A DNA stretch of 64,000 nt from NCBI RefSeq assembly GCF_902459615.1, contig NZ_CABPSA010000001.1:682001-746000 (forward strand), given 5' to 3'. The translations under genes were made by a program, and so were the position numbers. This document shows, one piece after another, positions 27,330 to 38,158 of this stretch. This stretch comes from Pandoraea commovens (GTDB lineage: Bacteria; Pseudomonadota; Gammaproteobacteria; Burkholderiales; Burkholderiaceae). The first letter of the stretch is position 1; the number at the start of each line of letters is the position of its first letter. The notes beneath the pieces are model-generated. The model was not told the origin of the DNA, made no database searches, and saw nothing but the letters and a program-made list of their open reading frames with translations.

Positions 27330-28958
27330 TCACGTCGTCGCCTCGTAATCGCGGAATTTCTCCCGCAACTTGAGCTTGAGCATCTTGCCCGTCGCCGTAT
27401 GCGGAATCTCGTCGACGAAGACGACGTCGTCCGGAATCCACCATTTCACGACACGCCCCTGATAGAACGCCAGCACGTCCTCACGGCTGAGCGTCGAGCC
27501 GGGCTTGCGCACGACCACCAGCAACGGCCGCTCCTCCCATTTGGGATGACGAATCGCAATGCATGCGGCTTCATGAATCTCCGGATGCGCCATAGCGACG
27601 TTCTCGACGTCGATGGAACTGATCCACTCGCCGCCGGATTTGATGACGTCCTTGCTGCGATCCGTGATCTGCACATAGCCTTCCGGGTCGATGGTGGCCA
27701 CGTCGCCGGTCGGGAACCAGCCGTCGATCAGCGGCGACGCGTCGGCGCGGAAATATCGGTCGAGCACCCAGGGCCCGCGCGCGTGCAGATCGCCAAACGC
27801 TTTGCCGTCCCACGGCAACGCCTCACCGTCGGGCCCCACGATCTTCAGATCGACACCGTAAATGGCCGTCCCCTGCTTCTCCAGAATGTGCTGCTGCTCC
27901 GACTCAGGCAGTTCGCGATGATGCTTACGAAGGTGGCACAACGTGCCGAGCGGCGACATTTCGCTCATGCCCCACGCATGAATGACGCGAACGCCGTAAT
28001 CCTTTTCGAACGATTGCAGCATGGCGGGCGGGCAAGCCGAACCGCCGATGACCGTTCGTTCCAGCGTGGAAAAACGGGCCCCGATCGATTTCACGTACGT
28101 CAGCAACCCAAGCCAGACGGTAGGCACGCCTGCCGAGAACGTCACCCCCTCGGCTTCGAAGAGTTCGTAGAGCGATTTGCCGTCAAGATCCTTGCCGGGG
28201 AACACCAGCTTTGCGCCGGTGAGCGCACTGGAGTACGGCAGCCCCCACGCGTTCACATGGAACATCGGGACCACAGGCAGGACGGCGTCGCGCGCCGACA
28301 TGCACATCGCATCGGGCAGCGACGCGCCGAACGCATGCAGCACCGTCGAGCGATGGCTGTACAGCACGCCTTTCGGATTGCCCGTGGTGCCCGACGTGTA
28401 GCAAAGCCCGGACGCCGTGTTCTCGTCCATCGACGGCCACGCGAAGTCACCGTCCTCCGCGGCGATCAGGTCTTCATAACAAAGCAACTTCAAATTCGAC
28501 GCAGGCATATGGGCCGCATCGGTCATCGCGATCCAACCCTGCACGCCCGGGCACAGCGGCGCAATCGCTTCGACCAGCGGCAGGAAGTTGATGTCGAACG
28601 CGACGTAGCGGTCTTCGGCATGCCCCACGATATAGGCGATCTGCTCCGGGAACAGTCGGGGATTGACGGTGTGCACCACGCTGCCCATGCCGGAGACGGC
28701 GTAGTAAAGCTCAAGATGCCGGTAACCGTTCCATGCCAGCGTGCCCACGCGCTCGCCGTCGCTCACGCCCAGACGGCGCAGGGCCTGAGCCAGTTGACGG
28801 GCGCGCTGCTCGGCGTCGCGCCAGGTATAGCGATGAATATCGCCCTCGACACGGCGCGACACGATCTCGGTGTCGCCGTGGTGGCGGGCGGCATGCGTGA
28901 GCAGCGAGGAAATCAGGAGCGGCGCGGCCATCATCTGGCCGAGGAGCGGTGTTGCCAT
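27330..28958 (-). CDS. AMP-forming acyl-CoA ligase (medium/long-chain)
   Basis: A 542-residue adenylate-forming ligase that activates a carboxylic acid with ATP and CoA. The P-loop-like motif is [18 protein letters not shown], later motifs [12 protein letters not shown] and [17 protein letters not shown], and the catalytic Lys is in [12 protein letters not shown]. Length and sequence style match the AlkK / 3-methylthiopropionyl-CoA-ligase-like group annotated as fatty acyl-CoA synthetase. The exact chain length preference is unknown. The start at 28958 ([14 protein letters not shown]) is typical of this group. It is separate from the FadD at 61.8 kb. Confidence 0.88.
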   Translation of the reverse strand: MATPLLGQMMAAPLLISSLLTHAARHHGDTEIVSRRVEGDIHRYTWRDAEQRARQLAQALRRLGVSDGERVGTLAWNGYRHLELYYAVSGMGSVVHTVNPRLFPEQIAYIVGHAEDRYVAFDINFLPLVEAIAPLCPGVQGWIAMTDAAHMPASNLKLLCYEDLIAAEDGDFAWPSMDENTASGLCYTSGTTGNPKGVLYSHRSTVLHAFGASLPDAMCMSARDAVLPVVPMFHVNAWGLPYSSALTGAKLVFPGKDLDGKSLYELFEAEGVTFSAGVPTVWLGLLTYVKSIGARFSTLERTVIGGSACPPAMLQSFEKDYGVRVIHAWGMSEMSPLGTLCHLRKHHRELPESEQQHILEKQGTAIYGVDLKIVGPDGEALPWDGKAFGDLHARGPWVLDRYFRADASPLIDGWFPTGDVATIDPEGYVQITDRSKDVIKSGGEWISSIDVENVAMAHPEIHEAACIAIRHPKWEERPLLVVVRKPGSTLSREDVLAFYQGRVVKWWIPDDVVFVDEIPHTATGKMLKLKLREKFRDYEATT

Positions 28959-29231
28959 ACGTCGAATCTCCAGAAAAGTCGGAAAAACCGGAATTACGGG
29001 GATACGTCGGGGAACAACAATGGAAAGACTGAACAGCGAGCGATTGAAAAGCGGCAAGAGCGTCGATGAGAAAGCCGTGTTCGGAAATCATTCTTGACGT
29101 GCACGCTCGCCCGGTCAACGCTCATCGCTTGTGCGGCGCAACACGGGCAACGCCCCGCCAGTGTACGCAAGCCGGCAGCAAGCAACGGACACCTCAAGTA
29201 GAATGTTTGTTCACCATCAGGAACGTCCCCA

Positions 29232-30749
29232 ATGCCGGCTACCGACCGCTCCGCCACTGTTTCCGCCTCGCTCAAACCGTTCGGACCGCTATCGTTGGCG
29301 AACCGTTTCGCGACGCTCGGCACCGAGTTCTTTACCCGTCTGCCGCCCCAGCCGCTCCCCGCGCCCTACCTTGTCGGTTTTTCCGCCGATGCCGCGCGTC
29401 TGCTCGGCTGGTCGCCGGACGCCGCGCGCGATCCGGAATTCCTTGCCACGTTCGGGGGCAATACCCCACTGGTCGGTGGCGATCCACTCGCCAGCGTCTA
29501 CTCCGGGCATCAGTTCGGCGTGTGGGCCGGTCAGTTGGGCGACGGCCGTGCGCTGTTGCTCGGTGAATCGGACGGCCCCGGCGGGCGTTGGGAGATTCAG
29601 CTCAAAGGCGCCGGTCTCACACCGTATTCGCGCATGGGCGACGGACGCGCCGTGCTGCGCTCGTCCATCCGCGAATTTCTCGGCTCGGAAGCCATGTTTC
29701 ACCTCGGCGTGCCGACCACACGTGCCCTGTGCGTCATCGGTTCGGACGCACCGGTGCGCCGCGAGACGATTGAGACCGCGGCAGTCGTCACGCGTCTGTC
29801 GCCGAGCTTCATCCGCTTCGGCCATTTCGAGCACTTCTGGGCAGGCGATCAGTACGAAGCCTTGCGTCAGCTTGCCGACTTCACGATCGATCACCACTAT
29901 CCGCACTGCCGCGAGGAAGCCAACCCCTATCTCGCCCTGCTGAGCGCCGTATGCGACGCGACGTCCGAACTCGTGGCGCACTGGCAGGCCGTGGGCTTCT
30001 GCCACGGCGTGATGAACACCGACAACATGTCGATTCTCGGTCTGACGATCGATTACGGCCCGTTCGGTTTTCTCGATGGCTTCAACGCGCATCACATCTG
30101 CAATCACTCCGATACCCAGGGACGTTACGCCTATCAGGCGCAACCGAACGTCGCGTACTGGAACCTGTTCTGTCTGGCGCAGTCGCTGCTGCCGCTGTTC
30201 GGCGAAGGTGAAGCGGCCGTCGAACAGGCAAAATCGGTGCTGCCCGTTTTCAAAACGCGCTTTGCCGAAGAAATCGACCTGCGCATGCGTGCCAAGCTGG
30301 GCCTGCGCGAATCGCACGCCGACGACGAGGCGCTCATCAATCGGCTATTCAAGCTAATGCACGAAGGGCGCGTCGATTTCACGCATCTGTTCCGCACACT
30401 GGCGACGTTGCAGCTGGACAACCCCGACGCGGACGCCCCGCTGCGCGACATGTTCATCGACCGTCCCGGATTCGACGCGTGGGCTGTCGATTACCGCGCG
30501 CGTCTGCGCCATGAGGCCAGCACGGACGCGAAACGCGCCGTGGCAATGCGGCTCGTCAACCCGAAATACATCTTGCGCAACCATCTGGCGGAAGTGGCCA
30601 TTCGTCGCGCCAATGAGAAGGACTTCTCCGAGGTCGATACGTTGCTCAAGGTGCTTTCGCATCCGTATGACGAACAACCCGAATTCGAGCGCTACGCTGA
30701 ATTGCCGCCCGACTGGGCCGGTCAGTTGGAAGTGAGCTGCTCGTCTTGA
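29232..30749 (+). CDS. selO: Protein adenylyltransferase SelO (YdiU)
   Basis: A 505-residue pseudokinase-fold enzyme that transfers AMP to Ser, Thr or Tyr of target proteins and is linked to redox homeostasis. [31 protein letters not shown], and [20 protein letters not shown] carry the ATP-binding and metal residues. The protein ends SCSS, with cysteine where eukaryotic SelO has selenocysteine. It is 25 residues longer than E. coli YdiU, mostly at the N-terminus. It lies next to msrB, which fits an oxidative-stress theme, though 164 nt separate them. Confidence 0.93.
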   Translation: MPATDRSATVSASLKPFGPLSLANRFATLGTEFFTRLPPQPLPAPYLVGFSADAARLLGWSPDAARDPEFLATFGGNTPLVGGDPLASVYSGHQFGVWAGQLGDGRALLLGESDGPGGRWEIQLKGAGLTPYSRMGDGRAVLRSSIREFLGSEAMFHLGVPTTRALCVIGSDAPVRRETIETAAVVTRLSPSFIRFGHFEHFWAGDQYEALRQLADFTIDHHYPHCREEANPYLALLSAVCDATSELVAHWQAVGFCHGVMNTDNMSILGLTIDYGPFGFLDGFNAHHICNHSDTQGRYAYQAQPNVAYWNLFCLAQSLLPLFGEGEAAVEQAKSVLPVFKTRFAEEIDLRMRAKLGLRESHADDEALINRLFKLMHEGRVDFTHLFRTLATLQLDNPDADAPLRDMFIDRPGFDAWAVDYRARLRHEASTDAKRAVAMRLVNPKYILRNHLAEVAIRRANEKDFSEVDTLLKVLSHPYDEQPEFERYAELPPDWAGQLEVSCSS

Positions 30750-30913
30750 TTTTTTTGGGGTTCGGCGCGCCGCGCACGTGGTGTGACCACGCGTTGCAAA
30801 GACAGGTTTTGTCCCCATATTGGCTTCCTGACACGCTGAATCCCTTTGAACCCGACTGAACGTAAGCGACGCACGGTGACCCACGCCGTGCTGGCGCCCC
30901 ACAGGAGATTTCT

Positions 30914-31336
30914 ATGAGCAAAGTGGAAAAGACCGACGCCGAATGGCGTGCCCAACTCGACGACGTCGAGTACCAGATCACCCGTCACGCGGCGACCGAG
31001 CGTGCCTTTACCGGCCGTTACTGGGATCACTGGAAGGACGGCACTTACCGGTGTGTGTGCTGCGGCGCGCCGCTGTTCGAGTCGACCGAGAAGTTCGATG
31101 CCGGATGCGGCTGGCCGAGCTATTCCAAACCGATCGAGGGCGCCGGAATCGACGAAATCGCCGATTACAGTCATGGCATGGTGCGTGTGGAAGTGCGCTG
31201 CCACAATTGCGACGCTCACCTCGGGCACGTTTTTGAAGACGGACCGCAGCCGACCGGCCTGCGCTATTGCATCAACTCGGCATCGCTGAACTTTGAGGAC
31301 AAAGCTGGAGAGTCCGACAAGCAGAAAGACGATTGA
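30914..31336 (+). CDS. msrB: Peptide-methionine (R)-S-oxide reductase
   Basis: A 140-residue repair enzyme that reduces methionine-R-sulfoxide in proteins. The structural zinc is bound by Cys47/Cys50 ([10 protein letters not shown]) and Cys96/Cys99 ([10 protein letters not shown]). The catalytic cysteine is Cys119 in RYCINSASL and the probable resolving one Cys65 in GCGWPSY. An AGGAG box lies 7 nt before the ATG. The length agrees with the E. coli enzyme. Confidence 0.96.
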   Translation: MSKVEKTDAEWRAQLDDVEYQITRHAATERAFTGRYWDHWKDGTYRCVCCGAPLFESTEKFDAGCGWPSYSKPIEGAGIDEIADYSHGMVRVEVRCHNCDAHLGHVFEDGPQPTGLRYCINSASLNFEDKAGESDKQKDD

Positions 31337-31352
31337 GGGTAATCTTCTGCAT

Positions 31353-31380
31353 AGCGGACGCTACGGCGTCCGCTTTCAAA
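31353..31380 (+). terminator. Probable terminator of msrB
   Basis: A perfect 9-bp stem (AGCGGACGC with GCGTCCGCT) and TACG loop is followed by TTCAAAA. The stem is strong but the T-tract is short. Confidence 0.6.
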
Positions 31381-31500
31381 AGGCGGCCACGCGCCGCTGA
31401 ATCACGGTGAATCGGCGTGAATTTCGCGCCTTTCTCGCGCAATTGGCAACTTCTGGCCTTAGTCTTGCGTCCACCTGACTTTTTACTGGGAGCCCATGTC

Positions 31501-31920
31501 ATGTCCAAGAAATCCGAACGCCGCCTTAGCCTCGCCGTCGCCGCCTCGCTGATTGCCGGCGGCGTCATGCTTAGCGCCCCGGCGCACGCGCAAATCAATG
31601 TACCGCAAGCCGGCACGACGGCCGGAGGCAGCGTTGCCGTACCGTCGGCTATGCCGCGCGCCGTGACGGTCGAGCAGGCGCTCAAGGCTCCGAAGGATAT
31701 GGAGGCCGTCATCGAGGGGCACATCGTCAACCGGATCAAGCACGAGCACTACACGTTCCAGGACGCTTCCGGCTCGATTGAGATCGAACTCGACGATAAA
31801 TACCTTCCGACGGGGCAGCAGATTACCCCGCAAACGCTGGTGCGCATCTTCGGCGAGGTGGACACCCACCGCATGAAGCCGAACGATATCGATGTGAAGC
31901 GCATCGAAATCGTCAAGTAA
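31501..31920 (+). CDS. Periplasmic OB-fold (BOF, YgiW/YdeI) stress protein
   Basis: A 139-residue exported protein. The signal peptide spans about 1-31 (cleavage after AHA). The mature part is a BOF domain: HIVNRIKHEHYTFQDASGSIEIELD and LVRIFGEVDTHRM are characteristic of the YgiW/YdeI family. Members are implicated in hydrogen peroxide or cation stress tolerance, but their ligand is unknown. The ATG at 31501 follows GGGAG; an upstream in-frame ATG at 31417 would bury the signal peptide. Confidence 0.82.
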   Translation: MSKKSERRLSLAVAASLIAGGVMLSAPAHAQINVPQAGTTAGGSVAVPSAMPRAVTVEQALKAPKDMEAVIEGHIVNRIKHEHYTFQDASGSIEIELDDKYLPTGQQITPQTLVRIFGEVDTHRMKPNDIDVKRIEIVK

Positions 31921-31958
31921 CCGACACGCTTCTCCGTTCCCGGCACGGGCCTTTGAAA

Positions 31959-31964
31959 TATAAT
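31959..31964 (+). promoter_or_regulatory. Candidate -10 box of yciB-bolA-parvulin
   Basis: A perfect TATAAT occurs 65 nt before yciB. The -35 region (about 31936-31941, GTTCCC) is weak. Transcription would begin around 31970-31972, right in the hairpin described next. Confidence 0.45.
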
Positions 31965-31967
31965 GCG

Positions 31968-32004
31968 GGTTTGCGCCCCGGCCTTTGCGTCGGGGGCGCA
32001 AACC
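31968..32004 (+). promoter_or_regulatory. Perfect 12-bp hairpin in the yciB leader
   Basis: GGTTTGCGCCCC (31968-31979) pairs without mismatch with GGGGCGCAAACC (31993-32004) around a 13-nt loop. It is not followed by T residues. It could be a 5'-end stabilising stem, an attenuator, or a protein-binding operator. Confidence 0.65.
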
Positions 32005-32029
32005 TCCGAAGCCCCCAAGCCGAGACTTC

Positions 32030-32563
32030 ATGAAATTTCTCTTCGACCTGTTACCGGTCATCCTGTTTTTCGTCGCCTTCAAATTCGCTGGCATTTACGT
32101 TGCGACCGGCATCGCGATCGTCACGACGATCGCTCAGGTTATCTGGATGTGGTTGCGCCACCGTAAGGTGGAACCCATGCAATGGGTGAGTCTTGCGATT
32201 ATCGTGGTGTTCGGCGGCGCGACCATGCTGCTGCACGACGAGACCTTCATCAAGTGGAAACCCACTGCGCTTTACTGGCTCTTCGGCGTCACGCTGTTCG
32301 TTGCGGAACTGATGTTCGACAAGAATCTGATTCGCGCGATGATGGAAAAGCAAATGGCGCTGCCCGAGCATCTGTGGCGCGCCGTGAATTTCAGCTGGGC
32401 GCTCTTCTTCCTCGCGATGGGCGTGCTCAATCTGGTCATCGCCTATCACTTCTCCACCGACACGTGGGTCAACTTCAAGCTCTTCGGCGGCATGGGCCTC
32501 ATGGTCGTGTTCATCGTCGTGCAGAGCCTGTGGCTCGCGAAGTACATCAAACAGGACGAGTAA
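32030..32563 (+). CDS. yciB: Inner-membrane septation protein A (YciB/IspZ)
   Basis: A 177-residue inner-membrane protein with about five hydrophobic helices, needed for envelope integrity and normal septation in enteric and Shigella relatives. [35 protein letters not shown] and [12 protein letters not shown] are conserved signatures. Length matches the family (179 in E. coli). It is followed by bolA after 25 nt, a grouping common in betaproteobacteria. Confidence 0.95.
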   Translation: MKFLFDLLPVILFFVAFKFAGIYVATGIAIVTTIAQVIWMWLRHRKVEPMQWVSLAIIVVFGGATMLLHDETFIKWKPTALYWLFGVTLFVAELMFDKNLIRAMMEKQMALPEHLWRAVNFSWALFFLAMGVLNLVIAYHFSTDTWVNFKLFGGMGLMVVFIVVQSLWLAKYIKQDE

Positions 32564-32588
32564 CGTCGTCTGTCAGGAAGCCTCCGCC

Positions 32589-32852
32589 ATGACCATGGAA
32601 CAGCAGATCGAAGCGCGGCTCACCGCTGCGCTCTCCCCGCTCGAGTTTGCGCTTGAGAACGATAGCGCACGGCACGCCGGACACGCTGGCGCCGCCTCGG
32701 GCGGGCATTACAACGTGCGTATCGTCTCCGCCGCGTTTACCGGACGTAACCGCGTTGCGCGGCACCGCCTGGTGTATGATGCGCTAGCCGATTTGATGCA
32801 GAACGGCATTCACGCCCTCGCCATCGTTGCGCTCGCCCCGGGCGAAGCGTAA
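32589..32852 (+). CDS. bolA: BolA family protein
   Basis: An 87-residue BolA-fold protein. HYNVRIVSAAFTGRNRVARHRLVYDAL contains the FxGxxxxxRHRxVY signature, and the invariant His of the C-terminal helix region (GIHALAI) is present. BolA partners monothiol glutaredoxins in [2Fe-2S] handling and can affect cell morphology. It lies between yciB and a parvulin gene, and the three probably share a transcript. Confidence 0.93.
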   Translation: MTMEQQIEARLTAALSPLEFALENDSARHAGHAGAASGGHYNVRIVSAAFTGRNRVARHRLVYDALADLMQNGIHALAIVALAPGEA

Positions 32853-32914
32853 CTAGCCTGCGACGCGTCCCCCGTCGATTAATCTTGCCTTCGTCATTCG
32901 TTAGGAAAAACAGC

Positions 32915-33709
32915 ATGGCATTGAAACTCGCCCGCACGGCACTGGCGCTCGGCGCAGCCGTGTCGCTGACCGCCGTCTCCCTCCCCGCCCTCGCCCAGAA
33001 CGTCGCCGTCGTGAACGGCACGCCGGTGCCTGTGGCGCGCGCCGACGCCATGTTGCGCGACATGGTCCGTCAGGGTCAGCCGAACTCGCCGCAACTGCAA
33101 CAGCAAGTGCGCGAAGAACTGGTCAAGCGCGAAGTGCTCGCGCAGGCAGCCATCAGCAAGGGTCTGGCGACCGACCCGAGCGTCAAGCAGCAGCTCAAGC
33201 TGGCCGAGCAAGGCGTGCTGATCCGCGCACTCATCACCGACTTCCAGAAGACGTCGCCGATCACGGACGCTGACCTGCAAGCGCGTTACGACCAGTTGAA
33301 GAAGCAGTTTGGCGACAAGGAATATCACGCACGTCACATTCTGGTGCCGAGCGAAGATACGGCCAAGGACATCATTGCGAAGCTCAAGGGTGGCGCGAAG
33401 TTCGCCGACCTCGCCAAGCAGTACTCGAAGGATCCGGGTTCGGCACAAAATGGTGGCGACCTCGACTGGTCGCCGGCCAACGCTTACGTGCCTGAGTTCG
33501 CCGACGCGCTGCAAAAGTTGCAGAAGGGTCAATACTCGCAAACGCCGGTGAAGACGCAGTTCGGCTACCACGTGCTCGAACTGGACGACGTGCGCGACGC
33601 ACAGATTCCGCCGCTGGCAGACGTCAAGCCGCAGCTCGTACAGCAGATGCAGGAAGAGAAGCTGCAAGGCTTCATCGAAGGCCTGGAAAAGAAGGCCAAG
33701 ATTCAGTAA
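32915..33709 (+). CDS. Periplasmic parvulin peptidyl-prolyl isomerase (Par27-like)
   Basis: A 264-residue exported PpiC-type protein. The signal peptide is about 1-26 (ending ALA-QN). A helical chaperone region surrounds the parvulin domain at about 125-220, which carries YHARHILVPSE, GAKFADLAKQYSKDPGS, NGGDLDW and FGYHVLELDD. The arrangement resembles the Bordetella Par27 chaperone-isomerase, which assists outer-membrane protein biogenesis. The ATG at 32915 lies about 6 nt after AGGAA. A clear terminator follows. Confidence 0.9.
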   Translation: MALKLARTALALGAAVSLTAVSLPALAQNVAVVNGTPVPVARADAMLRDMVRQGQPNSPQLQQQVREELVKREVLAQAAISKGLATDPSVKQQLKLAEQGVLIRALITDFQKTSPITDADLQARYDQLKKQFGDKEYHARHILVPSEDTAKDIIAKLKGGAKFADLAKQYSKDPGSAQNGGDLDWSPANAYVPEFADALQKLQKGQYSQTPVKTQFGYHVLELDDVRDAQIPPLADVKPQLVQQMQEEKLQGFIEGLEKKAKIQ

Positions 33710-33731
33710 GGCCGCGCTGCAAATCGATACG

Positions 33732-33760
33732 AAAATCCCGCCACTCGGCGGGATTTTAGT
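33732..33760 (+). terminator. Intrinsic terminator of the yciB-bolA-parvulin unit
   Basis: AAAATCCCGCC pairs perfectly with GGCGGGATTTT across a 4-nt loop, giving an 11-bp stem with a T-rich 3' arm. It starts 22 nt after the parvulin stop. Confidence 0.9.
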
Positions 33761-33777
33761 TTATGGGCACCGGACGT

Positions 33778-33812
33778 AAAAAAACCGTCTTCCCCTTATC
33801 AGGAAAGACGGT
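33778..33812 (-). terminator. Intrinsic terminator of purL
   Basis: On the minus strand an 8-bp stem (ACCGTCTT with AAGACGGT), partially extended inward, is followed by seven T residues. It lies 50 nt after the purL stop and faces the parvulin terminator. Confidence 0.9.
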
Positions 33813-33861
33813 CTTTCAGACTTACCGCATCAAGCGAGGCACGCGCTCACCGCGCAACTCG

Positions 33862-36800
33862 TCAAGCCACCCAGCGGCGCGCGTTGCGGAACATGCGCAT
33901 CCACGGGCTGTCTTCGCCCCACTGCTCCGGTGCCCAGCTCATTTGCACGGTGCGGAACACACGCTCCGGGTGCGGCATCATCACCGTGAAGCGACCGTCG
34001 CCAGTCGTCACTGCCGTCAGACCGCGCGGCGAACCGTTCGGGTTGTACGGATACTGTTCGGTCGGCTGACCGCGATGGTCGACGAAACGCATCGCCGCAA
34101 TCGCCTGGTCGATGTTGCCCTGCTGACCGAAGTTGGCGAAGCCTTCACCGTGTGCGATCACGATCGGCAATTGCGAGCCCGCCATGTCCTTGAAGAACAG
34201 CGACGGCGAATCGAGCACTTCCACCTGCGTCAGACGCGCTTCGTACTTCGATTGGTTGTACGTGAACTTCGGCCATGCCGCCGCTCCCGGAATCAGGTTC
34301 GACAAGTTGCTCATCATCTGGCAACCGTTGCACACACCCAGCGCGAACGTGTCGGCGCGATTGAAGAAGCCCGCGAATTGCTCGGCCAGCGACGGGTTGA
34401 ACAGGATCGTCTTCGCCCAGCCTTCACCCGCACCCAGCGTATCTCCGTACGAGAAGCCACCGCACGCGATAAAGCCCTTGAATGCTTCGAGCGAGTGACG
34501 GCCCGCAAGCAGATCGCTCATGTGCACGTCGTAAGCCTCGAAACCGGCCTTGTCCAACACGTAGGCCATTTCCAGGTGCGAGTTCACGCCCTGCTCACGC
34601 AGCACAGCCACCTTCGGACGTGCGCCCGATGCGATGAACGGTGCCGCGACGTCTTCGCTCGGATCGAACGTCACCTTCGGCGAGAGGCCCGGGTCGCTCG
34701 TGTCGTTCAGCGCTTCGTACTCGGCGTCCGCTGCGGCCGGATTGTCGCGCAGACGCGCAATCCGCCAGCTCACTTCCGTCCATACGCGTTGCAGCTCGGC
34801 ACGCGAGGCACCAAAGACCTTCTTGGCATCGCGATAAATTTCGATGACGTCGTTCGTGTTCGGCTTACCGATCACGTTCGTGCACGACGACAGACCGGCT
34901 TCGCGCAGCGTCTGCAAGACGGCGTCGCGCTCCGAAGCGCGCACCTGAATCACGCCGCCGAGTTCTTCCGAGAAGAGCGCGCGCAGCGTCTTGTCTTCAC
35001 GACGGCCGACGGTCTGCTTCGCCCAATCCTTGGCGTCGCCGTAATCCGACTCGAAGCCTTCGTCGAGCGTGAGCATGTCGACGTTGAGCGACACGCCAAC
35101 GTGACCGGCGAACGCCATTTCGGCGACCGTGGCGAACAGACCGCCGTCCGAACGATCGTGGTACGCGAGCAGCTTGCCGTCGCTGTTGAGTTTCTGGATG
35201 GCGTCGAAGAAACGCTTGAGATCTGCGGGGTCGTCCAGATCGGGCGTCACGTCGCCGATCTGCTGCGTCACCTGCGCGAGGATACTGCCGCCCAGACGAT
35301 TCTTGTTGTGGCCCAGATCGATGGCGATCAGGACCGTCTCGCCCGCGTCAGCGACCGAGCGCAGTTGCGGTGTGAGATGGCCGCGAACGTCTTCGATCGG
35401 TGCAAACGCCGACACGATCAACGAGACAGGCGCGACAACATCCTTGTTGCGACCGGCGTCATCCCACTTGGTGCGCATCGACAGCGAATCCTTGCCGACC
35501 GGGATCGACAGCCCCAGCGCCGGGCACAGTTCCATGCCGACGGCCTTCACCGTGTCGAACAGCGCAGCGTCTTCACCTTCGGTGCCGCACGCGGCCATCC
35601 AGTTGGCCGACAGCTTGATCTGATCCAGCGACGTAATCGGTGCGGCGGCAATGTTGGTGATGGCTTCACCGACTGCCATGCGGCCCGATGCCGGTGCATC
35701 GATCACCGCCAGCGGCGTGCGCTCGCCCATCGTCATTGCTTCGCCGCGATAACCCGCGAAGTCCATCAGCGAGATGGCGCAGTCGGCCACCGGCACCTGC
35801 CACGGGCCGACCATCTGGTCGCGGGCCGTCAGGCCGCCCACAGTACGGTCGCCGATGGTGATGAGGAACGACTTGCTCGCCACCGTCGGGTGACGCAGCA
35901 CGGCACGCGCCACTTCGTCCAGCGACAGACCAGTGACATCCACCGGCGGGAGTTCGTGCTTCACACGCGTGACGTCGCGGTGCATGCGCGGCGGCTTGCC
36001 GAGCAGCACGTCCATCGGCATATCGACCGGGTCCGGCGATTCCGGATGCATCGGGTCGACCAGCTTCAGTTGACGCTCATCCGTAGCGACACCCACGACC
36101 GCCACCGGGCAGCGCTCGCGCTGGCAGATTTCCTGGAATGCCGGGAAGCTATCCGGTGCGATGGCGAGCACGTAGCGCTCCTGCGCTTCGTTACTCCAGA
36201 TTTCGGCGGGCGACATGCCCGACTCTTCCAACTGCACCTGACGCAGATCGAAACGTGCGCCCTTGCCTGCACCGTCGACCAGTTCGGGGAATGCATTCGA
36301 GATGCCGCCTGCGCCCACGTCGTGAATCGACAGGATCGGGTTGGCTTCGCCCTGACGCCAGCACCAGTTGATGACTTCCTGCGCACGGCGCTCGATTTCC
36401 GGGTTGCCACGCTGCACCGAGTCGAAGTCGAGTTCAGCCGTGTTGGTGCCCGTCGCCATCGAGCTGGCCGCGCCACCGCCCATGCCGATGCGCATGCCCG
36501 GGCCGCCGATCTGGATCAGCAGCGTGCCGGCCGGCAGGTCGTGCTTGTGCGTGTGTTGCGCGGCGATATTGCCCATGCCGCCCGCGATCATGATGGGCTT
36601 GTGATAGCCACGCACACGACCGCCCACATTCTGCTCGTAGGTACGGAAGTAGCCGCCCAGATTCGGACGGCCGAATTCGTTGTTGAACGCAGCGCCGCCG
36701 AGCGGGCCGTCGATCATGATTTGCAGCGGCGACGCGATGCGGTCCGGACGACCGTAGTCGGCACCGGTGTCATCAGGCTTGCGCAGCGACGGGGGCACGG

Positions 36801-37893
36801 CCACGTCGCGGTCGTTTTCCCACGATTCACGCGCATCCGGCAGCGCCAGATTCGACACGGTGAAGCCCGTCAAACCGGACTTCGGCGTGGATCCACGGCC
36901 CGTCGCGCCTTCGTCGCGAATCTCGCCGCCCGCGCCCGTCGACGCACCCGGGAACGGCGAAATTGCCGTCGGGTGGTTGTGCGTCTCGACCTTCATCAGC
37001 GTGTGCGTCAGTTCGACGCTGCGGCCGTACTTGCCGTCGGCACCGCGCGGATACCAGCGCTCGACTTCGGCGCCTTCCATCACCGAAGCGTTGTCCGAAT
37101 ACGCCACCACCGTGCCCTGCGGGTGCAGTTGGTGCGTGTTCTTGATCATCTTGAACAGCGTCAGGTCCTGACGCTCGCCGTCGATGGTCCAGTCGGCATT
37201 GAAAATCTTGTGACGGCAGTGCTCGCTGTTGGCCTGCGCGAACATCATCAGTTCGACGTCGGTCGGATTGCGTTTCAGGGTGGTGAACGCGTCGACCAGA
37301 TAGTCGATTTCGTCTTCGGCCAGCGCCAGACCCAGATCGCGGTTCGCGGCTTCGAGCGCGCTGCGGCCCACGCCGATCACGTCGACCGTCTGCAGCGGCT
37401 TGGCCGGCAGTTCGACGAAGAGCACTTCGGCATCCTTGCGCGTCGCGACGACGGTTTCGGTCATGCGGTCGTGCAGGACGGCGGCCACTCTGGCGAGCAC
37501 GTCGGCGGCGAGCGACTTCTTGCCGCCCAGCAGGCCCGACTTCACGCCGATCGTGTATTCGACTGCACGCTCGATGCGGCGCACGTGATCGATGCCGCAG
37601 TTGCGGGCGATATCCGTCGCCTTACTTGCCCACGGCGAAATCGTACCCAGACGCGGAATCACCAGCAGTTGGTCGCCCACCGGTTCTTCGCGCACCGGTT
37701 CACCGTAAGTGAGCAGACCGGCGACGCGGGCGACATCGTCACCCGACAGCGGCTCGGCGCTGGCGACCAGGTGGACGTAGCGTGCATCGATGCGCACGAT
37801 CGAACTGTCGATGGCTTGCAGGGTCTGCAGAAGACGTTGCTGGCGGAATTCGGAGAGCGCCAAGGCGCCGGCGAAGCAGGCAATGTGAGTCAT
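33862..37893 (-). CDS. purL: Phosphoribosylformylglycinamidine synthase
   Basis: A 1343-residue large-form FGAM synthase, which converts FGAR, glutamine and ATP to FGAM in purine synthesis. The N-terminal PurS-like domain is followed by two AIR-synthase-like halves (including [13 protein letters not shown] and [12 protein letters not shown]) and a C-terminal class I amidotransferase with nucleophile in GVCNGCQMM and the His/Glu pair in [10 protein letters not shown]. Length matches proteobacterial PurL (about 1295-1345). It is transcribed alone, with a TATAAT just upstream and a terminator downstream. Confidence 0.97.
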   Translation of the reverse strand: MTHIACFAGALALSEFRQQRLLQTLQAIDSSIVRIDARYVHLVASAEPLSGDDVARVAGLLTYGEPVREEPVGDQLLVIPRLGTISPWASKATDIARNCGIDHVRRIERAVEYTIGVKSGLLGGKKSLAADVLARVAAVLHDRMTETVVATRKDAEVLFVELPAKPLQTVDVIGVGRSALEAANRDLGLALAEDEIDYLVDAFTTLKRNPTDVELMMFAQANSEHCRHKIFNADWTIDGERQDLTLFKMIKNTHQLHPQGTVVAYSDNASVMEGAEVERWYPRGADGKYGRSVELTHTLMKVETHNHPTAISPFPGASTGAGGEIRDEGATGRGSTPKSGLTGFTVSNLALPDARESWENDRDVAVPPSLRKPDDTGADYGRPDRIASPLQIMIDGPLGGAAFNNEFGRPNLGGYFRTYEQNVGGRVRGYHKPIMIAGGMGNIAAQHTHKHDLPAGTLLIQIGGPGMRIGMGGGAASSMATGTNTAELDFDSVQRGNPEIERRAQEVINWCWRQGEANPILSIHDVGAGGISNAFPELVDGAGKGARFDLRQVQLEESGMSPAEIWSNEAQERYVLAIAPDSFPAFQEICQRERCPVAVVGVATDERQLKLVDPMHPESPDPVDMPMDVLLGKPPRMHRDVTRVKHELPPVDVTGLSLDEVARAVLRHPTVASKSFLITIGDRTVGGLTARDQMVGPWQVPVADCAISLMDFAGYRGEAMTMGERTPLAVIDAPASGRMAVGEAITNIAAAPITSLDQIKLSANWMAACGTEGEDAALFDTVKAVGMELCPALGLSIPVGKDSLSMRTKWDDAGRNKDVVAPVSLIVSAFAPIEDVRGHLTPQLRSVADAGETVLIAIDLGHNKNRLGGSILAQVTQQIGDVTPDLDDPADLKRFFDAIQKLNSDGKLLAYHDRSDGGLFATVAEMAFAGHVGVSLNVDMLTLDEGFESDYGDAKDWAKQTVGRREDKTLRALFSEELGGVIQVRASERDAVLQTLREAGLSSCTNVIGKPNTNDVIEIYRDAKKVFGASRAELQRVWTEVSWRIARLRDNPAAADAEYEALNDTSDPGLSPKVTFDPSEDVAAPFIASGARPKVAVLREQGVNSHLEMAYVLDKAGFEAYDVHMSDLLAGRHSLEAFKGFIACGGFSYGDTLGAGEGWAKTILFNPSLAEQFAGFFNRADTFALGVCNGCQMMSNLSNLIPGAAAWPKFTYNQSKYEARLTQVEVLDSPSLFFKDMAGSQLPIVIAHGEGFANFGQQGNIDQAIAAMRFVDHRGQPTEQYPYNPNGSPRGLTAVTTGDGRFTVMMPHPERVFRTVQMSWAPEQWGEDSPWMRMFRNARRWVA

Positions 37894-37943
37894 GGAAGGA
37901 CGGAAGGCGAGGCGTTCAGAACGCGGGGGAACGACAAACCGGG

Positions 37944-37949
37944 ATTATA
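37944..37949 (-). promoter_or_regulatory. Candidate -10 box of purL
   Basis: Minus-strand TATAAT lies 51 nt before the purL ATG, inside GGGTATAATCCC. A similar GGGTATAACCC is found 21 bp further upstream, so the -10 and -35 regions are partly repeated. The -35 hexamer itself is not canonical. Confidence 0.5.
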
Positions 37950-38118
37950 CCCTGCTTACCCCGGGTTATACCCGAGTGCGCGACAGGCAATCTGCGTTGC
38001 GTCCCGCCCTGTGAGGGCGTCTCTCTGGTAACCTATGCGCCCCGTATCCACTCGGGCCGCAAAACCCGGTTCATGCAGCTCACCGGCCATTCGGCACGTC
38101 AAAAAACGACACTAACAA

Positions 38119-38138
38119 GCGAACGAACGGGCGTTCGC
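38119..38138. promoter_or_regulatory. Inverted repeat upstream of dadA
   Basis: GCGAACG and CGTTCGC form perfect 7-bp arms around a 6-nt spacer, ending 20 nt before dadA. It might be an operator or a leader hairpin near the translation start. Confidence 0.4.
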
Positions 38139-38158
38139 CACACACCAGACGGTTGGGA

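Noticed and set aside
30774-30795. CGTGGT-GTG-ACCACG hairpin between selO and msrB as a terminator
   Set aside because: The stem is short and no T-tract follows; it may be chance, so it is not listed as a feature.
33763-38031. A 1422-codon open frame on the plus strand opposite purL
   Set aside because: It mirrors purL almost exactly. The predicted protein is Arg/His-rich low-complexity sequence with no recognisable domain, which is typical of the antisense frame of a GC-rich gene.
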